Of a stretch of 5,639 nucleotides of DNA, positions 1-4,385 are shown piece after piece. Source of the stretch: Alphaproteobacteria bacterium. GTDB taxonomy: Bacteria > Pseudomonadota > Alphaproteobacteria > Reyranellales > Reyranellaceae. Location: contig JABCYT010000270.1 of NCBI GenBank assembly GCA_013290035.1, forward strand, positions 1 to 5,639. Direction: 5' to 3'. The notes under the pieces were generated by a model, which was given only the letters and a program-made list of their open reading frames with translations, did not search any database and was not told the origin of the DNA. Positions within the stretch are counted from its first letter, which is position 1. Every line of letters starts with the position of its first letter. A program made the translations under genes and the position numbers.

Positions 1-264
1 CGTCTCGCCGCGCGGCACGCGGCGCAGATGGGTCTTGCGATCGTGGTGGCGCAGCTTCAGCGCCATCGAATCGGCCTCGCCGCGCACGCGGCTCACATCC
101 TCGACCGGCAGGTCGCGCGCCGGCACGGTGATGCGCGCCTCGCTGCCCAACAGCGAGCCGCCGTCGGGCACGAAGGAGACGTTCACTTCCTTGCGCGATA
201 CCGCCCGCATGGTGGTGGCGGTGACGCGGCGGAACTCCTCGAGGGGCGTCGTATCCTTGGCCAT
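1..264 (-). CDS. cobT: Cobaltochelatase subunit CobT, N-terminal part (gene runs off the left edge)
   Basis: CobT is the third subunit of the aerobic CobN-CobS-CobT cobaltochelatase, which inserts Co2+ into hydrogenobyrinic acid a,c-diamide in the cytoplasm during B12 synthesis. Only the first 88 codons are visible. My translation begins MAKDTTPLEEFRRVTATTMR and contains VRGEADSMALKLRHHD (about residues 60-75), which matches the conserved N-terminal CobT block (family pattern VRGxADSMALrLxxHD). The C-terminal von Willebrand A domain with its metal-binding MIDAS site lies outside the window and cannot be checked. The ATG at 264-262 is 11 bases after the cobS stop and is preceded by a purine-rich AGAGAGGG stretch that overlaps that stop, so cobS and cobT are almost certainly co-transcribed and perhaps translationally coupled. 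The reading frame is open to base 1, so the gene is cut by the window and not visibly broken. Confidence 0.92.
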   Translation of the reverse strand, partial: MAKDTTPLEEFRRVTATTMRAVSRKEVNVSFVPDGGSLLGSEARITVPARDLPVEDVSRVRGEADSMALKLRHHDRKTHLRRVPRGET

Positions 265-269
265 CGAGG

Positions 270-277
270 CCCTCTCT
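270..277 (-). promoter_or_regulatory. Ribosome binding site of cobT, overlapping the cobS stop codon
   Basis: On the minus strand AGAGAGGG ends about five bases before the cobT ATG at 264. It overlaps the cobS TAG stop (278-276), so ribosomes ending cobS sit on the cobT initiation region. This supports the chosen cobT start and coupled translation of two subunits that must assemble together. Confidence 0.6.
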
Positions 278-1280
278 AGTGGAGCTTGCCGCCCTTGCCG
301 CTCGACGGCGGAAGTTCCTTGCCGAAACAGCGCTGATAGTACTCGGCAAGCGTGCTGCGCTCGACCTCGTCGCACTTGTTGAGAAAGGTGAGACGGAAGG
401 CGAAGCCGATGTCGTTGTTGAAGATGCGGGCGTTCTCGGCCCACGTCATCACCGTGCGCGGCGACATCACGGTCGAGATGTCGCCGGCGATGAAGCCGGC
501 GCGCGTGAGGTCGGCCAGCGCCACCATGGCGGAGACGATCTTGCGGCCGTCGTCGGTGTCGTACATCGGCGTCTTGGCGATGACGATGTTCACTTCCTGG
601 TCGTGCGGCAGGTAGTTGAGCGTGGTCACGATCGACCAGCGGTCCATCTGGCCCTGGTTGATCTGCTGCGTGCCGTGATAGAGGCCGGTGGTGTCGCCCA
701 GGCCGACCGTGTTGGCGGTCGAGAACAGGCGGAAGGCCGGGTGCGGCCGGATCACCTTGTTCTGGTCGAGCAGCGTCAGCTTGCCGTCGACCTCGAGCAC
801 GCGCTGGATCACGAACATGACGTCGGCGCGGCCGGCGTCGTATTCGTCGAACACCAGCGCCGTCGGGTTCTGCAGCGCCCACGGCAGGATGCCTTCGCGG
901 AACTCGGTGATCTGCTTGCCGTCGCGCAGCACGATCGCGTCCTTGCCGATCAGGTCGATACGGGAGATGTGGCTGTCGAGGTTGACGCGCAGGCACGGCC
1001 AGTTGAGCCGCGCCGCGACCTGCTCGATGTGGGTCGACTTGCCGGTGCCGTGATAGCCCTGGACCATGACGCGTCGGTTGTGGGCGAAGCCGGCGAGGAT
1101 CGCCATCGTCGTGTCGGAGTCGAACAGGTAGGCGTCGTCGACCTCCGGGACATGCTCGGTCGCCTGGCTGAAAGCCGGGACTTCCATGTCGGTGTCGATG
1201 CCGAACAGTTGGCGCGCAGAAACCTTGATATCCGGCATGCCCGACACGTTTTCCCGGGCCGCGGTCGTCGTGGAAGCCAT
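276..1280 (-). CDS. cobS: Cobaltochelatase subunit CobS (AAA+ ATPase)
   Basis: CobS is the AAA+ ATPase of the aerobic cobaltochelatase. With CobT it forms a chaperone-like ring that drives Co2+ insertion by CobN. In the 334-residue product numbered from the ATG at 1280, a Walker A motif GYHGTGKST is at 75-83 and a Walker B motif ALVFDEYD at 141-148. A sensor-1-like STAN is at 187-190, a possible arginine finger in QMDRW near 214, and SPRT at 273-276 is in the sensor-2 region. The N-terminal stretch before Walker A and the overall length agree with family members. A GTG at 1283 is also in frame, but AGGA at 1290-1287 lies six bases from the ATG and only three from the GTG, so I prefer the ATG. 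The last residues ([11 protein letters not shown]) are low-complexity and probably flexible. It follows the dnaJ-like gene after 109 bases and precedes cobT by 11. Confidence 0.95.
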   Translation of the reverse strand: MASTTTAARENVSGMPDIKVSARQLFGIDTDMEVPAFSQATEHVPEVDDAYLFDSDTTMAILAGFAHNRRVMVQGYHGTGKSTHIEQVAARLNWPCLRVNLDSHISRIDLIGKDAIVLRDGKQITEFREGILPWALQNPTALVFDEYDAGRADVMFVIQRVLEVDGKLTLLDQNKVIRPHPAFRLFSTANTVGLGDTTGLYHGTQQINQGQMDRWSIVTTLNYLPHDQEVNIVIAKTPMYDTDDGRKIVSAMVALADLTRAGFIAGDISTVMSPRTVMTWAENARIFNNDIGFAFRLTFLNKCDEVERSTLAEYYQRCFGKELPPSSGKGGKLH

Positions 1281-1301
1281 CACATGTCCTACAAAACAAA
1301 G

Positions 1302-1317
1302 CCCGCCAAATTGCGGG
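1302..1317 (-). other. Small hairpin in the cobS leader
   Basis: CCCGC (1302-1306) and GCGGG (1313-1317) form a perfect 5-bp stem around a 6-base A+T-rich loop. It lies just downstream of the possible -10 element and 11 bases upstream of the AGGA ribosome-binding site of cobS, so it would sit near the 5' end of any mRNA started here. Possible roles are mRNA stabilisation or weak translational control; this is inference from position only. Confidence 0.35.
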
Positions 1318-1321
1318 TCAA

Positions 1322-1353
1322 ATCATAGTCGCAGGCCGATTTGTGCACTGCAA
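1322..1353 (-). promoter_or_regulatory. Possible promoter for cobS-cobT
   Basis: On the minus strand TATGAT (1327-1322) matches the sigma-70 -10 consensus at five of six positions, and TTGCAG (1353-1348) could serve as a -35. The spacer is 20 bases, longer than the preferred 16-18, so the pair is weak and transcription may mostly come from upstream of the dnaJ-like gene. The spacer region is visibly richer in A+T than the flanking genes. I see no B12-box or long leader that would suggest a cobalamin riboswitch. Confidence 0.28.
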
Positions 1354-1372
1354 GCGGCCAATTGGCGGGGCT

Positions 1373-1386
1373 GCCCTGAGCAGGGC
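1373..1386 (-). terminator. Hairpin just after the dnaJ-like stop (weak terminator or processing site)
   Basis: The inverted repeat GCCCTG/CAGGGC at 1373-1378 and 1381-1386 begins three bases beyond the dnaJ-like TGA. In RNA it would form a stem of five pairs with a four-base loop. No run of T follows on the minus strand, so it is not a canonical intrinsic terminator. It could reduce read-through into cobS or protect the upstream 3' end. Confidence 0.3.
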
Positions 1387-1389
1387 TAA

Positions 1390-1971
1390 TCACTCCGTCG
1401 GCAGGTGCTCGGAGGCCCGCAGAGTGGAATAGGCGGCGTTGATTTGTTTGAGTTTTTCCTCGGCCTCCCGTGCCCCGCCATTGGCGTCCGGGTGGTGCCG
1501 TTTGACCAGTTCCTTGTAACGAGATTTCACGGCGGCCCGGGTTAACGGCCATGAAAGTTCAAGCACGTCCAGGGCGTTGCGTTCGGCCGGTGTCAGTTGT
1601 TCGCTGCCATCGTAGTGGGGCGCCGGCTTTTCACCCAGCCCGGCATCGTCGGCCAAGCCGAACGGGTCGATGATGTGGGCATAGGAACCGCCGCTGCTGC
1701 GCCCGCCGAGCGGCCAGACCGGCCTTCGCCAGGTCGTGTCGGCGCGGATGTGGGCCTCGATCTCGTCGGCGTCGAGGCCGGCGAAATAGTCCCATTTCTT
1801 GTTGTATTCGCGGATGTGCTCGAGGCAGAACCAGCGATGTTCGTTCAGCCGGTCGCGCGCGCGGGGCGCACGATAGTCGCCGCCCAGCCGGCAGCCCGGC
1901 TGCTCGCAGACCCGCTGATGGGTCTGCGCGCCGTCCGTCGCCTGCAATGGGTTCGCTCGCCGTCGGGCCAT
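1390..1971 (-). CDS. DnaJ-like protein with C-terminal J domain and a Cys/His-rich N-terminus
   Basis: A 193-residue cytoplasmic protein, likely a co-chaperone that stimulates an Hsp70 (DnaK-type) ATPase. The J domain is at the C-terminus, about residues 132-185, with the essential HPD at 160-162. It has a basic helix II (VKSRYKELVKRHH) and a helix III-like segment (EEKLKQINAAYSTL). The N-terminal half has C22-x4-C27 and C49-x2-H52, a possible metal-binding site. It is followed by the strongly patterned segment HIREYNKKWDYFAGL (52-66), which I recall as typical of an alphaproteobacterial family found next to bolA and cobS. There is no G/F linker or DnaJ-type zinc domain, so it is not canonical DnaJ. 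The ATG at 1971 has no visible Shine-Dalgarno sequence. The gene is divergent from bolA and lies upstream of cobS on the same strand. Its client is unknown; the adjacency suggests, without proving, a link to CobST assembly or to BolA. Confidence 0.88.
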   Translation of the reverse strand: MARRRANPLQATDGAQTHQRVCEQPGCRLGGDYRAPRARDRLNEHRWFCLEHIREYNKKWDYFAGLDADEIEAHIRADTTWRRPVWPLGGRSSGGSYAHIIDPFGLADDAGLGEKPAPHYDGSEQLTPAERNALDVLELSWPLTRAAVKSRYKELVKRHHPDANGGAREAEEKLKQINAAYSTLRASEHLPTE

Positions 1972-1976
1972 TCGGC

Positions 1977-1982
1977 TAATAT
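1977..1982 (+). promoter_or_regulatory. Possible -10 element for bolA
   Basis: TAATAT is the only -10-like hexamer upstream of bolA in the short divergent gap, and it would place the start of transcription near 1989, about 30 bases before the ATG. No good -35 is visible (TTCGCT at 1952-1957 has a 19-base spacer and lies within dnaJ). It overlaps the opposing -10 candidate of the dnaJ-like gene, so the two promoters could compete. Confidence 0.25.
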
Positions 1983-2006
1983 GTGTTCAACAGTTTGAGC
2001 GGGCAA
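1978..2006 (-). promoter_or_regulatory. Possible promoter giving a leaderless dnaJ-like mRNA
   Basis: On the minus strand TTGCCC (2006-2001) and CATATT (1983-1978) each match four of six consensus positions and are separated by an ideal 17 bases. Transcription would begin about at the ATG (1971), which agrees with the lack of a ribosome-binding site there. The elements lie inside the bolA leader: the -35 overlaps the bolA Shine-Dalgarno sequence. Confidence 0.35.
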
Positions 2007-2018
2007 GAGAGGCGAGTG

Positions 2019-2330
2019 ATGGGCAAGGTCGCGATGGCGATTGACAACAAGCTCAGGACTGAGTTCGCGCCGGCGCGCCTTGCCATCGAGGACGAGTCGT
2101 CGCGCCACCACGGCCATGCCGGCTGGCGCGAGGGCGGCGAGACCCACTTCCGGGTCGAGATCGTGTCGGCGGCGTTCGAGGGGCAGAGCAGGGTGGCGCG
2201 CCAGCGGCTGGTCTACGCCGCCTTGAAGGACGAGTTCGCCGCCGGCCTGCATGCGCTCGCGCTCACCACGCTGACGCCGGCGGAGGACAAGCCTCTTGCC
2301 GGACCGCGGGCCTCCAGGCCCGCATCATGA
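2019..2330 (+). CDS. bolA: BolA family protein
   Basis: A 103-residue BolA-family protein. BolA proteins are small class II KH-like proteins that pair with monothiol glutaredoxins to bind [2Fe-2S] clusters and also act in transcription and in cell-shape and stress control. The family signature is clear: RLAIEDESSRHHGHAG (20-35), then HFRVEIVSAAFEGQSRVARQ (43-62) and a C-terminal helix with LVYAALKDEF and HALALTTLTPAE. His residues of the SRHHGHAG loop (H30, H31, H33) are candidates for the cluster-ligand region. The ATG at 2019 is chosen because AAGAGAGG (2005-2012) lies six bases upstream; an in-frame GTG at 1983 would add 12 residues that do not resemble the family. The last nine residues (GPRASRPAS) and the TGA come from the left arm and loop of a palindromic repeat, giving a tail beyond the normal end of the fold. 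The gene is divergent from the dnaJ-like gene and convergent with DUF2889. Confidence 0.92.
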   Translation: MGKVAMAIDNKLRTEFAPARLAIEDESSRHHGHAGWREGGETHFRVEIVSAAFEGQSRVARQRLVYAALKDEFAAGLHALALTTLTPAEDKPLAGPRASRPAS

Positions 2331-2359
2331 TCATGAGCGGGCCTGGAGGCCCGCGGTCC
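2301..2359. repeat. Nested palindromic repeat (REP/BIME-like) between convergent genes
   Basis: Two perfect 23-base arms (2301-2323 and 2337-2359) are inverted around 13 bases. Each arm contains its own smaller palindrome: an 18-base unit of an 8-base GCGGGCCT stem, a 2-base centre (CC at 2314-2315 in one, GG at 2345-2346 in the other) and AGGCCCGC, flanked outside by GGACC or GGTCC. The centre TCATGATCATGA (2325-2336) is itself a perfect palindrome, so only A2324 breaks the symmetry of all 59 bases. The element covers the last nine codons and the stop of bolA and nearly all of the gap to DUF2889. A hairpin of this size could end transcription from both sides or protect both 3' ends, although no T-run follows on either strand. 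The paired, inverted, nested design resembles REP/BIME elements; copy number elsewhere cannot be seen from this window. Confidence 0.9.
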
Positions 2360-2368
2360 CGGAAGACG

Positions 2369-3031
2369 TCAGCCCTCCATCTCGATTTCCTTGCCGGCCG
2401 CCGCGGCGCGGACAGCGTCGGCATCGGGACCGGTGTAGAAGTCGGGCGCCCAGCGCCGGACCACGGGACCGTCGGCGGCCCAGGCGTGGCAGGTGTCGAT
2501 CACATAAGGTTTAGGTTTGCGCCTCGGTTTGGATGTCGGGGCGGGGACGGGCTCGGGCGCACCACCTTCGGTCCGCGCGAGATGGGCGCGGTTTAGCTCG
2601 CGCGCCTTGCCCGACGACATCGTCTGGAACGCCGTCGTCGCCACCGGACCCAAAAGTTCGACGATGTGCGTGCAGCCGTGCACGCCGCCCAGCCGTGCCC
2701 GCACCTCGCGGTGGAAGCCGCCGCCGACGCGCAGGCCGATCAGCTTCCTGAAGTCGGGGGCGACGTCGCCGCAGATGCGGTAGGGCGATTTGTCGGTCAC
2801 CGCTTCGACGTCGACGATGGTGAATTTGTGATCGAGCGTGAGACGGATCGACATGTCGTGCACGAAGTCGCCGGCCTTGAGTGGCCCGCGCCATTCGTTG
2901 GCATGCTCGTAGCTCTTCTCGTCGGTGATGCGGCCCTCGATGTCCCAGAGCCCGTCCTCGCGGAAAAAGCCCTGGCAGGTGACGCGACGCGTATGCAGAT
3001 GCTGTCGCCTGACCGGCGGCGAAAGCGGCAT
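2369..3031 (-). CDS. DUF2889 domain protein of unknown function
   Basis: A 220-residue protein that I assign to DUF2889 from its pattern; no biochemical role is established that I know of. Conserved-looking blocks are HTRRVTCQGFFREDGLWDIE (13-32), VHDMSIRLTLDHKFTIVDVE (57-76), SPYRICGD (82-89), GCTHIVELLGPVATTAFQTM (119-138) and, after a Pro/Lys/Arg-rich linker (about 158-175), VIDTCHAWAADGPVVRRWAPDFYTG (177-201). Conserved His, Cys and acidic residues (H58, D59, C87, C120, H122, E125, D179, C181, H182) could form a metal or catalytic site, but this is inference. There is no signal peptide or membrane segment, so it is probably cytoplasmic. The ATG at 3031 is supported by GAGAGGT six bases upstream. 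It is the last gene of the aroK-aroB-CorB-like run, 40 bases after the transporter stop, and ends 38 bases from the bolA stop. Confidence 0.85.
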   Translation of the reverse strand: MPLSPPVRRQHLHTRRVTCQGFFREDGLWDIEGRITDEKSYEHANEWRGPLKAGDFVHDMSIRLTLDHKFTIVDVEAVTDKSPYRICGDVAPDFRKLIGLRVGGGFHREVRARLGGVHGCTHIVELLGPVATTAFQTMSSGKARELNRAHLARTEGGAPEPVPAPTSKPRRKPKPYVIDTCHAWAADGPVVRRWAPDFYTGPDADAVRAAAAGKEIEMEG

Positions 3032-3055
3032 GGCAGAACCTCTCGACTGATGCTT

Positions 3056-3071
3056 GGGCTGGTGGCAGCCC
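3056..3071 (-). other. Intercistronic hairpin directly after the CorB-like stop codon
   Basis: GGGCTG (3056-3061) and CAGCCC (3066-3071) form a perfect 6-bp G+C-rich stem with a 4-base loop, starting immediately after the TAA of the transporter gene on the minus strand. No T-run follows, so full termination is unlikely. A role in partial attenuation or in mRNA processing between the two genes is possible. Confidence 0.4.
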
Positions 3072-4376
3072 TTATATGGCGGCTTCTATGGCGGCCGGCG
3101 GCACGATGCGCAACTCGGCGATGCGCGTGCCCTCGCGCTTCAGAATTTCAAAGCGAAATCCGTAAAATGCGTAGGTCTGGCCGACTTCGGGAATGCGCCT
3201 GGCTTCATGCAGCACCAGGCCGGCGATGGTGATGGCCACATCCTCCGGCAGGCCCCAGCCGTATTCGCGGTTGAGGTCGCGGATCGGCACGTCGCCCCGG
3301 CAGATCAGGCTGCCGTCCTCGCGCAGCATGACGCCGCGCTTGATGGCGTCGTGCTCGTCCTCGATGTCGCCGGTGATCTCCTCGATGATGTCCTCGAGCG
3401 TCACGATGCCGCGCAGCGCGCCATATTCGTCGACGACAATGGCGAAATGCTCGTGACGGGCGCGGAAGGCCTGGAGCTGGTCGAACAGCACCGTCGATTC
3501 GGGGATGAACCAGGGCGGCGTCATGACGTCCTCGAGCTTGACCGCCTCCGGACTGCCGGCGGCCTTGACCGCACGGAACAGGTCCTTGGCATGGATCACG
3601 CCCACGATGTTGTCGGGTTCGCCGCGCTGGACTGGGATCCTGGTGTAGGGCGCTGCCAGCATCTGGGTGACGATCGCGTCCATCGGCTGGTCGCCGTCGA
3701 TCAGCACCACGTTGCCGCGATGGGTCATGACGTCGCCCACCGTGCGGTCGCCGAGATCGAGAACCGAGCGCAGCATTGCCTTCTCGGCCGGCACGGTCTC
3801 ATCGGCCTGGCCCTCGCCATGCAATTCGATGGCGCCGCGCAGGACGTCGGCGTGCTCATCGATCTCCGGCTTGCGGTCGACATGCACGCCGATCAGCCGC
3901 AGGAAAACGCGCGAGATCCAGGCGACGCCGCGCGCCATCGGTCCCAGGATCGCCAGGGTCACGACGATCGATGGCGCCAGCGTGAGCGCGACCCGGTCGG
4001 CACGCAGCAGCGCCCAGGTCTTGGGCATCACCTCGGCGAAGATCACCACCAGGATGCCGACGGCTATCGTGGCGTAGACGATGCCGGCCGCGCCGAACAG
4101 GGCGGTCAGCACCGCCGTGGTGAGCGAGGCCGAGAGGATGTTGACCACGCTGTTGCCGAGCAGCACCGCGCTCACCGCCTCGTCCTTGCGATCGAGCAGC
4201 CCGTTCACCAGCGTGGCGCGCCTGTTGCCCTGCTGGGCGAGCCGGTGCATGCGCGGCCGCGAGGCGCCGGTGATCGCCGTCTCTGCGGCCGACATGTAGG
4301 CGCCCAGCAGCAGGCACAGCACCACCGCGGGACAGGCGAACTCCAGGGGCAGATCGAAATGAAGGTTGCTTTCCAT
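3072..4376 (-). CDS. CorB/CNNM-type Mg2+ transporter (HlyC/CorC family, CBS domains)
   Basis: A 434-residue inner-membrane protein with the full three-part layout of the family. The N-terminal CNNM (DUF21) membrane domain (about 12-165) has hydrophobic segments near 14-36, 68-94, 97-116 and 130-160, and the family motifs SAAETAI (29-35), GNSVVNI (74-80) and FAEVMPKT (113-120). A CBS pair follows (about 212-270 starting VGDVMTHRG, and 283-340 with LEDVMTPP, IVVDEYGALRGIVTLEDIIE). The C-terminal CorC_HlyC domain is at about 348-425. Family members such as bacterial CorB transport Mg2+, usually outward, and bind MgATP at the CBS pair. Old labels such as 'hemolysin' are misleading: nothing here suggests a toxin. 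It starts 9 bases after aroB without a strong Shine-Dalgarno sequence, which suggests coupling to aroB translation. The link to shikimate enzymes is probably only shared transcription. Exact ion and direction are inferred from family. Confidence 0.92.
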   Translation of the reverse strand: MESNLHFDLPLEFACPAVVLCLLLGAYMSAAETAITGASRPRMHRLAQQGNRRATLVNGLLDRKDEAVSAVLLGNSVVNILSASLTTAVLTALFGAAGIVYATIAVGILVVIFAEVMPKTWALLRADRVALTLAPSIVVTLAILGPMARGVAWISRVFLRLIGVHVDRKPEIDEHADVLRGAIELHGEGQADETVPAEKAMLRSVLDLGDRTVGDVMTHRGNVVLIDGDQPMDAIVTQMLAAPYTRIPVQRGEPDNIVGVIHAKDLFRAVKAAGSPEAVKLEDVMTPPWFIPESTVLFDQLQAFRARHEHFAIVVDEYGALRGIVTLEDIIEEITGDIEDEHDAIKRGVMLREDGSLICRGDVPIRDLNREYGWGLPEDVAITIAGLVLHEARRIPEVGQTYAFYGFRFEILKREGTRIAELRIVPPAAIEAAI

Positions 4377-4385
4377 ACCGGCGCG

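Noticed and set aside
279..1328. Long 349-codon open frame on the plus strand opposite cobS
   Set aside because: Its translation is rich in Val, Asp, Arg, His and Glu without any family pattern, as expected for the antisense of a GC-rich gene, while the minus strand holds an unambiguous CobS with Walker motifs.
1281..1389. Cobalamin riboswitch upstream of cobS
   Set aside because: The spacer is only 109 bases and shows no B12-box-like conserved core, and it is much shorter than a full cobalamin aptamer.
1597..1998. 133-codon plus-strand frame opposite the dnaJ-like gene
   Set aside because: It lies antisense to a J domain with an intact HPD motif; composition is typical of GC-rich shadow frames.
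1983..2018. Upstream GTG start for bolA adding 12 residues
   Set aside because: The ATG at 2019 has a good Shine-Dalgarno sequence at 2005-2012, which would lie inside the coding sequence if the GTG were used, and the extra residues do not resemble BolA N-termini.
2301..2359. Canonical rho-independent terminator
   Set aside because: The stem is strong but no T-run follows on either strand, and the nested symmetry is more than a simple terminator needs. It may still stop transcription, but I report it as a repeat element.
2666..3232. 188-codon plus-strand frame across the DUF2889 and transporter genes
   Set aside because: It spans the junction of two well-supported minus-strand genes and shows no recognisable domain or ribosome-binding site; it is a shadow frame.
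3072..4376. Haemolysin or toxin assignment for the CBS-domain protein
   Set aside because: The CNNM-CBS-CorC_HlyC layout marks an ion transporter; the hemolysin name is a historical label for this family.
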